Shown piece by piece: positions 8,665 through 17,616 of a stretch of DNA of 64,000 bases. A program made the position numbers and the translations under genes. This DNA is from Gluconobacter sp. Gdi (lineage in GTDB: Bacteria > Pseudomonadota > Alphaproteobacteria > Acetobacterales > Acetobacteraceae). Where the stretch lies: positions 186,001 to 250,000 of the forward strand of contig NZ_BLJQ01000001.1 of the NCBI RefSeq assembly GCF_014132155.1. The letters run 5' to 3'. Positions within the stretch are counted from its first letter, which is position 1, and every line of letters starts with the position of its first letter. The notes beneath the pieces are model-generated. The model saw only the letters and a program-made list of their open reading frames with translations. It had not been told where the DNA came from and searched no databases.

Positions 8665-9666
8665 TCAGGATGGTCGATTTGTCTTCAGACTGAAGTCGTG
8701 ATGGCTTTCAATATAGCGAACTGTGCCTGATTTTGAACGCATGACAATCGAATGCGTCTTGGCGCGGGTTGGGCTGATCCGTTCCACCCCCTTCAGCAGA
8801 GAGCCGGTGGTGACGCCTGTAGCGCTAAACAAAACGTGACCGGCGGCCATGTCGTGCAGACCAAGAAGGCGCGTGGGGTCTTTGCCGTCAGCCATTTCGC
8901 GGGCGCGTTCACGCTGTGCATCGTCTTCGAACAGCAGACGGCCCTGCATCTGACCATTCATGCAACGGATTGCGGCTGCTGCGAGAACACCTTCAGGAGC
9001 ACCGCCGGAACCTGCGTAAAGATCTACGCCGCCGCCATCGATGCAGGTTGCGATAGCCGCAGCAACGTCACCATCGCTGAGAAGCTGAACGCGGGCACCA
9101 GCCTGACGGGCACGGGCAATCAGTTCTTCATGGCGTTCGCGGTCCAGCGTACAGAGCACGAGGTCAGAAACATCACGTTTCTTGGCCTTTGCCAGGTTGC
9201 GCAGGTTTTCTTCGATGGAAGAGTCCAGATTGACGACATCGTCCGGCAGGTCCGGGCCGACGACAATCTTTTCCATGTAGATGTCCGGGGCGTGCAGGAA
9301 CTTGCCGCGCTCGGCGAGGGCGACCACCGTAATGGCATTCGGCAGGCTCTTGGCGCACAGGTTCGTGCCCTCAAGCGGATCGACCGCGATGTCCATGGCT
9401 GGGCCGCCGGAGCCGACCTTCTCACCGATGTAAAGCATCGGCGCTTCGTCCATTTCGCCTTCACCAATGGTGACGACGCCATCAATGGCGACCGTATCAA
9501 AGGCGGCGCGCATGGCCTGAACAGCCGCACCATCGGCGTCGTTCTTCAGGCCGCGGCCTGTCCAGCGGTCAGAGGCAATGGCGGCCGCTTCCGTGACGCG
9601 GACAAGCTCCAGCGCCAGGTTGCGGTCAGTTACGCGGTAGGGAAGAACATTTGTAGGATCGATCAC
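8665..9666 (-). CDS. glpX: Class II fructose-1,6-bisphosphatase
   Basis: The 333-residue GlpX-type phosphatase converts fructose 1,6-bisphosphate to fructose 6-phosphate in gluconeogenesis. The metal and substrate motifs are visible: GEGEMDEAPMLYIGE near 63-77, VDPLEGTNL near 97-105 and GSGGAPEGVLAAA near 219-231. Its start overlaps the homoserine dehydrogenase stop by 4 bp (ATGA), so translation is coupled. The T-N in DPLEGTNL is the usual GlpX variant. Acetic acid bacteria lack a complete Embden-Meyerhof route, so this enzyme probably serves hexose regeneration and gluconeogenesis. Confidence 0.95.
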   Translation of the reverse strand: MIDPTNVLPYRVTDRNLALELVRVTEAAAIASDRWTGRGLKNDADGAAVQAMRAAFDTVAIDGVVTIGEGEMDEAPMLYIGEKVGSGGPAMDIAVDPLEGTNLCAKSLPNAITVVALAERGKFLHAPDIYMEKIVVGPDLPDDVVNLDSSIEENLRNLAKAKKRDVSDLVLCTLDRERHEELIARARQAGARVQLLSDGDVAAAIATCIDGGGVDLYAGSGGAPEGVLAAAAIRCMNGQMQGRLLFEDDAQRERAREMADGKDPTRLLGLHDMAAGHVLFSATGVTTGSLLKGVERISPTRAKTHSIVMRSKSGTVRYIESHHDFSLKTNRPS

Positions 9667-10952
9667 TGGAGAGAATCCTCGATCTTGAGCACCAGGGGAG
9701 CTCCCTTAACAACAGGGAGCGCGGAAAGTGCTGTGATAGCTGCAGAAATAGCCTTTTCTGGGGCCTGATGAGTCACCAGGGCCAGATATGCACGTCCCGC
9801 TGCAGCATCATGTTGCGAGACAAAGTGCACGGAAACATCATGGTCCCGGAGAACCGATGTCAGATCAGCCATGACACCCGAGCGATCTTCCACATCCAGA
9901 CGAATATAGAAGGCGCTCTTCAGTTCCCCGAGGCTGGTGCAGGCAACGGGGGCTGGTGTATTTCGAACGCCCCAGACCGGAAGGTCTGCACCACGGGCCA
10001 GATCGATCAGGTCTGCTACCACGGCACTGGCTGTCGGGCCTTCGCCCGCTCCACGACCGGAAATGGTGATAGGACCACTGAACGGGCCTTGTGTGGTGAC
10101 GGCATTGAATACCCCTTCCACGGCGGCGATGGCTGCCTTGGCGGGGACCAGACATGGGCGAACCCACGCCTCGATCCCGCTGTCTTTGCTGGCACGAGCC
10201 ATGCCGAGCAGTTTGATACGGTATCCCAGTTCGTTGGCGAACGTCAGATCCGCAGCTGTCACATCTCGGATACCATGGACAGGAAGGGTGTCGAATTCGA
10301 TGGGTTGAAACGCGATGCCTGTGAGGATGGCCAGTTTGTGAGCCGTGTCCCAGCCGTCCACATCCGTGGAAGGCTCAGCCTCCGCATAGCCCTTGGCCTG
10401 AGCTTCGGTCAGAACATCTCCGAAATCCCGGCCAGTCGTGCGCATTTCCGTGAGGATATAGTTGCAGGTGCCATTCAGGATGCCGCCCACGCTGTGGAGA
10501 CGATCTGCAGCCAGACCTTCACGCACAAGTTTGATGGCGGGGATGCCGCCAGCAACAGCGGCTTCAAACAGCAGAGGCGCATTATTTTCGGCTGAAAGGC
10601 GTGTCAGTGTGGAGCAATGCAGGGCCACGAGCGCCTTGTTGGCGGTCACGACAGGCAGACCACGCGTCAGGGCTGTTTCCACCATATCGCGCGCCGGACC
10701 TTCAGAGCCGCCGATCAGTTCGACAACAACGTCAATCTCCGGGTCCTGAGCAACGGATACGGCGTTGTCATGCCAGCGGGTGGCAGACAGGTCGACGCCG
10801 CGATCCTTGCTTTTGCTGCGTGCTGTAACCGCCACAACCTCGATCGGGCGGCCAGCGCGGGCGGTAATCGTTTCAGCGTTCTCCCGCAGGAGACGAATGA
10901 CGCCGACACCGACAGTCCCTAGTCCGGCCAGTCCGATCCGCAGTGGTTTCAC
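9663..10952 (-). CDS. hom: Homoserine dehydrogenase with ACT domain
   Basis: The 429-residue NAD(P)-dependent enzyme reduces aspartate semialdehyde to homoserine for threonine and methionine. The N-terminal Rossmann motif is GLAGLGTVGVGV (8-19). Catalytic-domain signatures GGILNGTCNYILTEM and EAQAKGYAEAEPSTDVDGWDTAHK are present. A C-terminal ACT domain from about residue 350 (VEDRSGVMADLTSVLRDHDV) suggests allosteric feedback control by threonine. It is monofunctional, with no aspartokinase fused. It overlaps its neighbours by 4 bp on both sides. Confidence 0.96.
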   Translation of the reverse strand: MKPLRIGLAGLGTVGVGVIRLLRENAETITARAGRPIEVVAVTARSKSKDRGVDLSATRWHDNAVSVAQDPEIDVVVELIGGSEGPARDMVETALTRGLPVVTANKALVALHCSTLTRLSAENNAPLLFEAAVAGGIPAIKLVREGLAADRLHSVGGILNGTCNYILTEMRTTGRDFGDVLTEAQAKGYAEAEPSTDVDGWDTAHKLAILTGIAFQPIEFDTLPVHGIRDVTAADLTFANELGYRIKLLGMARASKDSGIEAWVRPCLVPAKAAIAAVEGVFNAVTTQGPFSGPITISGRGAGEGPTASAVVADLIDLARGADLPVWGVRNTPAPVACTSLGELKSAFYIRLDVEDRSGVMADLTSVLRDHDVSVHFVSQHDAAAGRAYLALVTHQAPEKAISAAITALSALPVVKGAPLVLKIEDSLQ

Positions 10953-12175
10953 GATTGTGCAGCTCCAAGAAGGTCAGCGGTCGATGCGCCGGCACCGTGC
11001 CGGCTCATGAAGCTCTTGATGGCCCGCGTCGCCTGACGCAGCCGCTGAGTATTTTCGACAAGTCCGATCCGGACGAACCCTTCGCCATATTCGCCAAAGC
11101 CCAGACCGGGTGCGACGGCCACGCCAGCTTCTTTCAGCAGGAGCTTGGAAAATTCCACGCTCCCCATGTCAGCGAAAGCGGGGGGAATAGGGGCCCATGC
11201 GAACATGGATCCGGCGGGGGCAGGAACGTCCCAGCCAGCAGCGCTCAGGCCACGCAGCAGAACATCCCGGCGATCCTTATACATGGCGCGGATGTCCGAC
11301 ACGTAATCCTGCGGGCCATTCAGAGCCGCAACCGAGGCCACCTGAATTGGCGTGAAAGCACCGTAGTCCAGATAGGATTTAATGCGTGTCAGGGCCTGAA
11401 TCAGCTTTGGGTTGCCAACGGCAAAGCCCATGCGCCAGCCCGCCATGGAATATGTCTTGGACATGGAGGTGAACTCCACGGCCACGTCCTTTGCGCCCGG
11501 CACGGCCAGCAGGGATGGCGGTGGCTCATCTGCGTTGAAATAGATCTCGCTGTAAGCGAGGTCCGACAGGATCCAGATGTTTTCCCGCCGCGCGAAGGCT
11601 ACGATTTCCTTGTAGAAATCGAGATTGGCGACGAATGCCGTCGGGTTGGACGGGAAGTTGACGATCAGCGCAGTCGGCTTCGGAACGGAGTGGCGCACGG
11701 CGCGGTCCAGCGCACGCAGCATGTCCTCATCTGGTGTGGCCGGAATGGAGCGCACGGACGCGCCTGCGATGATGAACCCGAACTGATGGATAGGGTAGGA
11801 GGGGTTCGGCACGAGGATCGTGTCACCGGGGCTGGTGATGGCGGCGGCCAGATTGGCCAGACCTTCCTTGGATCCCAGCGTTGCGATGACTTCCGTCTCC
11901 GGGTCGACGGAGACGTTGAAGCGGCGCTCATAATAGTTCGCCATGGCGCGGCGCAGACCGGGAATACCGCGGCTCACAGAATAGCCGTGCGCGCGCGGAT
12001 CACCCACGGTTTCGACCAGCTTCTGCACGACGTGAGCCGGCGGAGCACTGTCCGGATTGCCCATGCCGAGGTCGATAATGTCCTCACCGGCCGCTCGCGC
12101 GGCAGCCTTGGCCTTGTTCACTTCAGCGAACACGTAGGGCGGCAGGCGGCGGATGCGGTGGAACTCTTCGGTCAT
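10949..12175 (-). CDS. alaC: Class I/II aminotransferase (AlaC-like)
   Basis: The 408-residue PLP-dependent fold-type I aminotransferase has substrate and cofactor motifs GMGNPDSAPP, GSKEGLANL, NPSYPIHQFG and NFPSNPTAF, and the Schiff-base lysine in SMSKTYSMAGWR. These match the AlaC / LL-diaminopimelate-aminotransferase-like group, which makes alanine from pyruvate and glutamate or transaminates aspartate-family substrates. It is the first gene of the hom-glpX-recJ operon, consistent with a role around aspartate-derived amino acids. The exact substrate cannot be fixed from sequence. The upstream 98 bp (12176-12273) show no structured leader. Confidence 0.85.
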   Translation of the reverse strand: MTEEFHRIRRLPPYVFAEVNKAKAAARAAGEDIIDLGMGNPDSAPPAHVVQKLVETVGDPRAHGYSVSRGIPGLRRAMANYYERRFNVSVDPETEVIATLGSKEGLANLAAAITSPGDTILVPNPSYPIHQFGFIIAGASVRSIPATPDEDMLRALDRAVRHSVPKPTALIVNFPSNPTAFVANLDFYKEIVAFARRENIWILSDLAYSEIYFNADEPPPSLLAVPGAKDVAVEFTSMSKTYSMAGWRMGFAVGNPKLIQALTRIKSYLDYGAFTPIQVASVAALNGPQDYVSDIRAMYKDRRDVLLRGLSAAGWDVPAPAGSMFAWAPIPPAFADMGSVEFSKLLLKEAGVAVAPGLGFGEYGEGFVRIGLVENTQRLRQATRAIKSFMSRHGAGASTADLLGAAQS

Positions 12176-12273
12176 GACCAGCTCAAGGTGAGAAGATTAA
12201 GGGAGGAGGCACGATAGACAGGTTTTTCCGTAAGAGGAACAGTCCTTTACGGTCCCGCAGCACAGGGAGGGGC

Positions 12274-13272
12274 TCAGCCCCCAATCCGTACGCGCACACC
12301 GTCCCCAATGGCTTCCGCATGAATGCTGATGTCAGATGCCGGAACACCTCTTTTGACAAGAGCATCAGCTACGGTCCGGGCACGCAGAAGGCCCAGAGAG
12401 ATTTCTCTTGCCTGATCTGCGGCGGAAAGCCCTGCATCCGCACTCATGGCTGCCCCAAAGCCAAGAATCGTTACTTTCTGTTTGCCACGATGGGACAGCA
12501 GACGCTGGTAATCTCCAGACGGGTCGCCCACTACATGATCTGTGGAAGGCTGAAAGCGGATCAGCGTTCCTTCGGGCGTGGAGCTGTCAATATCCGGGCG
12601 AAGCGGGCCGCTCAGATTGGCGTCCATCGGAATGTCAAAGCCAGGGAACTGAGGCGGCGGTGGCGGTAATGCGCCAATCTGCGGATATTCTCCCGGAGGT
12701 GTTGGCGGGATCGATTTGGCGATGACGGGAGGAAGCTCTGCTTCTGGCTGCTCAGACTTTACAGTCTTCACCGGTGCGGGCGCCTTGGCGGGCATTACGG
12801 GCGCGCTCGTCGCCGTATCTGTTGCGGCAGCATCCTGAGCGGGCTGGCCGGCAGAGGTCATGGTCAGGCTGTTTTGTTCGTCTGAGTCCGTGCCCGTTGG
12901 ATTAACGGCTGAAGGGGCTGTCCGGGGAGGCGGCGGCGGCGCTACCGGCAATGTGCCACGTGCTGCGGTTTCACGCTGGGCAAGATTGCGCTGGGCTTCC
13001 AGCTGCATCGTGAGGTTGATGCGCGCTTCCGGGGACGGCATCTCCGGCAGTTTCGTGGGGGTGCGCCCTACATGCGGGTAGGGCTCGTTCTGGCCCGGCG
13101 GAGGCGGACGCAGCTTGGCAATTTCTCCACCTTCGAAGCTATGCCACCACCCCGCTGGTACGTCGACGGGGTCCTGATGCTGGCAGCCGGCAAAGAGGGG
13201 AGTGGCCAGCAGCAGCATGAACGGGATCTTTCCCGTATTTCTGCGCGTTACCGCTCTCCCGGGATGCGTCAT
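12274..13272 (-). CDS. OmpA-like lipoprotein with Pro/Ala-rich linker
   Basis: The 332-residue protein starts with a lipoprotein signal (MLLLATPLFAGC; lipobox Leu-Phe-Ala-Gly-Cys). A disordered Pro/Ala/Thr-rich middle of about 180 residues follows. The C-terminal stretch TILGFGAAMSADAGLSAADQ then LLRARTVADALVKRGVPA resembles the end of OmpA/MotB peptidoglycan-binding domains, although the usual N-x-x-L-S-x-x-R-A core is diverged. It probably sits at the outer membrane or periplasmic face. ATG 13272 is chosen because the signal peptide begins there; the frame stays open far upstream only by chance antisense to two other genes. Function unknown. Confidence 0.75.
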   Translation of the reverse strand: MTHPGRAVTRRNTGKIPFMLLLATPLFAGCQHQDPVDVPAGWWHSFEGGEIAKLRPPPPGQNEPYPHVGRTPTKLPEMPSPEARINLTMQLEAQRNLAQRETAARGTLPVAPPPPPRTAPSAVNPTGTDSDEQNSLTMTSAGQPAQDAAATDTATSAPVMPAKAPAPVKTVKSEQPEAELPPVIAKSIPPTPPGEYPQIGALPPPPPQFPGFDIPMDANLSGPLRPDIDSSTPEGTLIRFQPSTDHVVGDPSGDYQRLLSHRGKQKVTILGFGAAMSADAGLSAADQAREISLGLLRARTVADALVKRGVPASDISIHAEAIGDGVRVRIGG

Positions 13273-13380
13273 GTTCCCTGAACCCACTGTGCCGTTCCTG
13301 CCTTCGCCAAATCTCTGAACAGGGCGGAGACTAGCCGTTCGTGATCGGGATGGCGAGACTTCGTCTTTCCCGGACTTGGC

Positions 13381-14082
13381 ATGAAGGCAAACGAAGAGCA
13401 GGATAGGGGGATGAAGACGCACGATGGATCTGGAAACGACATGGACATCACCAGAATGACCCTTACCCGTCTGGACGACGAGCCCGATGCCCCAGAGGCC
13501 CCGGAAGACGACAACAAGACGCTGAACAGCCCGATCAGCGAACTCGAAAGCCGCCTGTTCGACCAGCGCAAGGTTCTGATCTTTGGTGGGATCAACGACA
13601 AGATCGCCCGTGACGTGACGGGGCGCCTTCTGGCGCTGGCCGGTTCGTCCGACAAGCCGATCGACGTCTATGTGAATTCCCCGGGTGGACATGTGGAGAG
13701 TGGCGACACCATCCATGACATGATCCGCTTCGTGGATTCGATTGCGCCCATCAATATGATTGGTACTGGCTGGGTCGCCTCCGCAGGTGCGCTGATTTAT
13801 GCAGCGGGCCGCCCGGAGCGTCGCGTTTGCCTGCCAAATACGCGGTTCCTGCTTCATCAGCCGATGGGCGGTGTGCGCGGTCCGGCAACGGATATCGACA
13901 TTGAAGCCCGTGAGATCATCAAGATGCGTGAGCGTCTGAACCGGATTTTCGCCAAGGAAACGGGACAGACATACGAGAAGGTCGCCAAGGATACGGACCG
14001 CAACTACTGGATGTCCGCGAAGGAAGCGATCGACTACGGGCTTGTTCACCGTATCATCCACTCCGCGACCGACCTGAAGTAA
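13381..14082 (+). CDS. ClpP-like serine protease subunit with altered catalytic triad
   Basis: The ClpP-fold protein (233 residues from ATG 13381; ATGs at 13411 and 13441 are equally plausible starts) retains the nucleophile S134 in GWVASAGAL and the triad His H159 in RFLLHQP. The position of the catalytic Asp in TERDRF-type ClpP sequences is Asn here (N208, [12 protein letters not shown]). An N-terminal acidic extension of about 45 residues precedes the ClpP core. No clpX or clpA is adjacent, unlike the housekeeping clpP-clpX pair. It may be a regulatory or accessory ClpP that mixes with canonical ClpP, as Asn-bearing ClpP1 paralogues do, or a slow protease on its own. Confidence 0.88.
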   Translation: MKANEEQDRGMKTHDGSGNDMDITRMTLTRLDDEPDAPEAPEDDNKTLNSPISELESRLFDQRKVLIFGGINDKIARDVTGRLLALAGSSDKPIDVYVNSPGGHVESGDTIHDMIRFVDSIAPINMIGTGWVASAGALIYAAGRPERRVCLPNTRFLLHQPMGGVRGPATDIDIEAREIIKMRERLNRIFAKETGQTYEKVAKDTDRNYWMSAKEAIDYGLVHRIIHSATDLK

Positions 14083-14104
14083 AACTACAAGCTCCAAGGG
14101 GCAC

Positions 14105-14124
14105 GGCGTGCCGCAGGGCACGCC
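14105..14124. repeat. Perfect GC-rich hairpin between the ClpP-like and ferritin-like genes
   Basis: GGCGTGCC and GGCACGCC pair perfectly over 8 bp around a GCAG tetraloop, ending 12 nt before the next ATG (14137). There is no U-run, so it is not a standard terminator. It could stabilise the upstream mRNA or modulate initiation at the ferritin-like gene. Confidence 0.45.
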
Positions 14125-14136
14125 GCGAAGACTATC

Positions 14137-15126
14137 ATGAAAAGCCTGGCCGAAATCTATTCCCACCTTCCCGACGCACCGTCGGAGAAGACGCTTGAGC
14201 GCGTCGATTATGAAGCGCGCCACTGGAGCAGCCCAATCAAGGGGCCTCTCAAGCCGGGAACGGAAGAGCACAAGAAGGCTGTCGCGCAGATGTTCCGCGA
14301 CACGTTCAATCCATACAAGCCTTCGGTCATTGACTGGCCGGAACTTGATCCGGAAACGCTGCACCGCATTACGTCCCTGCCAATCTGGGATATCGCTGTT
14401 CAGACTGAAGGCAAGGCACGCCTCCGTATGGCCGCCTATGCGGCGATGATTGATGACCCGGACATGAAGGACGCTCTGTCCCGCAATGCCTGGGAAGAAA
14501 ATCGCCATAAGGAAGTTTTGACCAAGCTGGTTGAAGCCTACAAAATTCCGATGGCGCCTGAGCCTCCCTATGTGGAGCCGAAAGACACGGAATGGGCCTA
14601 TCTGGTGACGGGCTTCTCTGAATGTGTGGACAGTTTCTTCGCCTTTGGCCTTTTTGCCTTGGCTGAGCGTGCAGGACTCTTCCCGCCGGAACTGATCGAG
14701 ACATTTGAGCCTGTGATGCAGGAAGAATGCCGCCATATTCTGCTGTTTGCGAACTGGCTGGCCTGGCATCGGGCAACAATGCCGTTTTGGAAGCGTCCAT
14801 GGTTTGAAGCGCGTGTTATCGGCGTCTGGATCTTCCTGGCGTATGAGCGCATGGGCTTGGCGCGCAGCATCGACGAAAGCGGTGAAGAGCACACGCAGGA
14901 CAATAATTTCACGGTCACTGGGGCCAAGGACATGACGAATATGGACGTCAATGTTCCTGACCTGATGCAGCTCTGCCTTGATGAGAATGACCGCCGCTTT
15001 GCGGGCTATGATCCGCGGTTGCTTCGGCCGACAACCACTCCGGCCATTGCGAGAGCGATTATCAAGGGAGCAAAAACATGGGCATGTCTGCGCAGCAAGC
15101 TATGCCCCGTGAAGTCTGCTGCCTGA
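14137..15126 (+). CDS. Ferritin-like di-iron family protein
   Basis: The 329-residue helical protein carries two E-x-x-R-H type metal motifs, EENRH near residue 115 and EECRH near residue 197, with further Glu residues between, as in ferritin-like di-iron carboxylate proteins. The precise family is not recognised; it is longer than ferritin or bacterioferritin and lacks a ferritin nuclease-like N-terminus. It could be an oxidase/hydroxylase or an iron/oxygen sensor. It follows the ClpP-like gene by 54 bp, with a hairpin in the gap, and ends at a strong terminator. The di-iron assignment rests on motifs only. Confidence 0.7.
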   Translation: MKSLAEIYSHLPDAPSEKTLERVDYEARHWSSPIKGPLKPGTEEHKKAVAQMFRDTFNPYKPSVIDWPELDPETLHRITSLPIWDIAVQTEGKARLRMAAYAAMIDDPDMKDALSRNAWEENRHKEVLTKLVEAYKIPMAPEPPYVEPKDTEWAYLVTGFSECVDSFFAFGLFALAERAGLFPPELIETFEPVMQEECRHILLFANWLAWHRATMPFWKRPWFEARVIGVWIFLAYERMGLARSIDESGEEHTQDNNFTVTGAKDMTNMDVNVPDLMQLCLDENDRRFAGYDPRLLRPTTTPAIARAIIKGAKTWACLRSKLCPVKSAA

Positions 15127-15152
15127 AATAATTTCTGGAAATTCGGCACGGT

Positions 15153-15184
15153 AAAAGGATCAGGTTCGCCTGATCCTTTTTTTA
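15153..15184. terminator. Intrinsic terminator after the ferritin-like gene
   Basis: AAAAGGATCAGG and CCTGATCCTTTT pair perfectly around a TTCG tetraloop and run into a T-tract, giving a very strong terminator that is usable from both strands. Confidence 0.92.
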
Positions 15185-15261
15185 TACCCTGATTAAGCTT
15201 GGTCGTTCGTGGTTGGGGAAGGGGCAATGAGGTGCGGGCTTCTGCGCCTCGACGAAAAGTC

Positions 15262-15295
15262 AAAAAAAGAGGCCCCTTGTTGGAGCCTCTTTTTG
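15262..15295 (-). terminator. Intrinsic terminator of recA
   Basis: On the minus strand, AAAAAGAGGC and GCCTCTTTTTTT form the stem immediately after the recA stop (15302), ending in a T-run. It is separate from the terminator at 15153-15184, so both convergent genes have their own. Confidence 0.88.
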
Positions 15296-15301
15296 CGGAA
15301 A

Positions 15302-16339
15302 TTAGTCTGCAGTTGATGCGTCGTCGTCACTCTCTGGGCCTGTCATCATGGCTTCTGCCACGACCCCGGCTTCAGCACGGACACGCCGTTCGATTTCCTG
15401 CGCCATTTCAGGATGGTCTCGCAGGAACTGCTTGGCGTTTTCACGTCCCTGACCAATGCGCTGGCTATCGAAAGAGAACCATGCGCCTGATTTCTCGACG
15501 ATGTTCGCTTTCACGCCCAGATCAAGAAGCTCACCGACCTTGCTGATGCCTTCACCGTACATGATGTCGAACTCAACCTGACGGAACGGCGGGGCCATCT
15601 TGTTCTTGACCACTTTGACGCGCGTCTGGTTTCCAACGACCTCATCCTTGTCCTTGATGGAGCCGATGCGTCGGATATCCAGACGAACGGAAGCGTAGAA
15701 CTTCAGTGCGTTACCGCCGGTTGTGGTCTCCGGATTACCAAACATCACGCCGATTTTCATGCGGATCTGGTTCAGGAAGATGACCAGTGTGTTCGATCGT
15801 GAGACGGTTCCGGTCAGCTTGCGCAGGGCCTGGCTCATGAGGCGGGCATGAAGGCCGACGTGGCTGTCGCCCATATCGCCTTCGAGTTCTGCTCGCGGAA
15901 CCAGCGCGGCCACTGAGTCCACAACCAGAACATCAATGGCGCCGGAACGAACCAGCGTATCGACGATTTCCAGCGCCTGCTCACCGGCATCCGGTTGGCT
16001 CAGCAGAAGGTCATCGACGTTAACGCCGAGCTTCTTGGCATATCCAGGGTCAAGCGCATGTTCCGCATCGATAAAGGCGACCGTACCGCCCTTTTTCTGT
16101 GCTTCAGCCAGAACATGCAGTGCCAGCGTGGTTTTGCCCGAGCTTTCCGGCCCATAAATCTCGACAACGCGGCCGCGGGGCATGCCGCCAATTCCGAGGG
16201 CGATATCAAGCCCTAGGGAACCGGTTGAAATGACGTCAGCCTGCTCTTTCGGGCGCTGGCCCATCCGCATGATCGACCCTTTGCCGAACGCACGCTCGAT
16301 CTGGCTGAGAGCGCCTTCAAGCGCCTTGGTCTTGTCCAT
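15302..16339 (-). CDS. recA: Recombinase RecA
   Basis: The 345-residue homologous-recombination ATPase and SOS co-protease has Walker A GPESSGKT (about 64-71) and Walker B stretch [10 protein letters not shown]. Loop regions include [16 protein letters not shown] and [16 protein letters not shown], all canonical. The length is normal and the C-terminus is acidic (SDDDASTAD), as expected. It stands alone with its own terminator. The upstream region contains repeated GAACACGA/TCGTGTTC elements that could be a LexA-type operator. Confidence 0.98.
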   Translation of the reverse strand: MDKTKALEGALSQIERAFGKGSIMRMGQRPKEQADVISTGSLGLDIALGIGGMPRGRVVEIYGPESSGKTTLALHVLAEAQKKGGTVAFIDAEHALDPGYAKKLGVNVDDLLLSQPDAGEQALEIVDTLVRSGAIDVLVVDSVAALVPRAELEGDMGDSHVGLHARLMSQALRKLTGTVSRSNTLVIFLNQIRMKIGVMFGNPETTTGGNALKFYASVRLDIRRIGSIKDKDEVVGNQTRVKVVKNKMAPPFRQVEFDIMYGEGISKVGELLDLGVKANIVEKSGAWFSFDSQRIGQGRENAKQFLRDHPEMAQEIERRVRAEAGVVAEAMMTGPESDDDASTAD

Positions 16340-16373
16340 TCAATCCTCGTAATCGTTCATGGCTGGTGGGTAG

Positions 16374-16469
16374 GAACACGATAGACCTTGCCACGCCCTC
16401 CGCATAGGAGGGCACCTCTCACCGGAGAGAATTTCATCGTGTTCTGAGGTGTCGTGTTCACAAATGTTC
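16374..16469. promoter_or_regulatory. recA upstream repeats, candidate SOS operator
   Basis: The octamer GAACACGA occurs at 16374-16381 and its complement TCGTGTTC at 16437-16444 and 16452-16459. A further GTTC lies at 16466-16469, so GTTC recurs with spacings of 15 and 10 nt. Alphaproteobacterial LexA sites are typically GTTC-N7-GTTC (11-nt period); here the closest pair has N6, so the match is imperfect. Confidence 0.4.
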
Positions 16470-16536
16470 TGGTCACCATATCATGAGAACAAGAGGCTTC
16501 GCCAAGGGGGTAGCATTAGAAAAAAGAAGATTCTTT

Positions 16537-17613
16537 TTATCTGATCGGAGAATGGTTGCCCGCTGGCCTTCTGAGTTTCCACACATAAGCAATGACTGCG
16601 GCCACGACCTTGAAGTGCTCTGCCGGAATTTCACTTTCGAGAGGCAAGGGATAAAGAGCGCGGGCCAAAGGAGGATTCGCTACGATGGGTACGCGATGGT
16701 CCTGTGCTAGCTCTCGAATGCGCGCGGCTACGTCGTCAACACCTTTGGCAACGATCTTAGGGGCACTTGATGCGCCCTTTTCATAAACAAGTGCGACGGC
16801 ATAGTGCGTTGGATTAGTCACAATGACCGTGGCGGTTTTTACGGCGTCCATCATGCGCTGCCTGGCCACCTTGGCGCGCATGGCTTTCAGTTTTCCTTTA
16901 ACGTGCGGGTCGCCTTCAGTATTTCGGTATTCTTCCTTGAGCTCTTCCCGGCTCATTTTGAGTTTGGCTGTATGCCGAAATCGCATCCAGAAGATGTCGC
17001 CTCCAGCAATCACAAGTTGAGCCAAAATCATGCCTGTGGCGCCACTGAGCCCCAGACGAATAACAGTCGTCAGAATGGCGCTTGCGTTGAGGCCTGTCAT
17101 ACTCCGGGCGTCAGGGATAATGCCTTTCGCCAAGTGCCAGAGTACAGTTACGAAAATCAGCAGTTTGACGAGCGCTTTGCACGTATCCGGCAAGGTGTCG
17201 CCGCCCAGAATCCTCTTTAGACCTCCCATAGGAGAAACGCGGGACATTTTGGGCAGCAATGATCCGGGATGAATCAGAAAGCCGGTTTGCAGGAAGCCCA
17301 CACCGAGCGTGAGTGCCGTGATGAGCCCTGCTACGGGAAGGGCGAGTGCAAGCCCTGCGGTGATGGTGTGTTGTGTTGTGGAAAGAAGGTCGCCCTGTAC
17401 CATCGAAATGGTTCCGGCATTGGCCATGAGACTTTTCATGCTGTGCACAAAGTTGGGCACCAAAAACGGAAGAAGCGCGAAAATACCCAGGAGGCCACCG
17501 AGCAGGACAGTAAAGCTCATGGCTTCTCGAGAAAGAACGATTTGTCCGTCGTCTCGGGCTTTCTGGAGCCTTTGTTGCGAAGGGGCTTCTGTTCTGTCTT
17601 CTGCGTCTGCCAC
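16537..17613 (-). CDS. flhB: Flagellar type III export protein FlhB
   Basis: The 358-residue export-gate switch protein has four membrane helices in the N-terminal half and a cytoplasmic C-terminal domain. The autocleavage motif N-P-T-H is intact in VIVTNPTHYAVALVYEKG. The N-terminus starts with charged AEDRTEAPSQQRLQKARDDGQ, typical of FlhB. FlhB switches export specificity from rod/hook to filament substrates. It is the last gene of a six-gene flagellar cluster and starts 3 bp after the fliR stop. Confidence 0.96.
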   Translation of the reverse strand: MADAEDRTEAPSQQRLQKARDDGQIVLSREAMSFTVLLGGLLGIFALLPFLVPNFVHSMKSLMANAGTISMVQGDLLSTTQHTITAGLALALPVAGLITALTLGVGFLQTGFLIHPGSLLPKMSRVSPMGGLKRILGGDTLPDTCKALVKLLIFVTVLWHLAKGIIPDARSMTGLNASAILTTVIRLGLSGATGMILAQLVIAGGDIFWMRFRHTAKLKMSREELKEEYRNTEGDPHVKGKLKAMRAKVARQRMMDAVKTATVIVTNPTHYAVALVYEKGASSAPKIVAKGVDDVAARIRELAQDHRVPIVANPPLARALYPLPLESEIPAEHFKVVAAVIAYVWKLRRPAGNHSPIR

Positions 17614-17616
17614 GCG

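Noticed and set aside
8752-9768. Long plus-strand open frame opposite glpX
   Set aside because: The frame mirrors a gene with intact GlpX motifs, and the plus-strand product lacks any motif or ribosome-binding site.
10943-12217. Long plus-strand open frame opposite the aminotransferase
   Set aside because: The minus-strand PLP enzyme is complete with all motifs, and the opposite product shows low-complexity Gly/His/Arg composition typical of antisense shadows.
13273-14892. Continuous minus-strand open frame of about 540 codons running antisense through the ClpP-like and ferritin-like genes into the OmpA-like lipoprotein gene
   Set aside because: The translated stretch has no family signature and is Arg/His/Leu-rich as expected of a codon shadow. 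The lipoprotein signal peptide at 13272 shows where the real gene begins.
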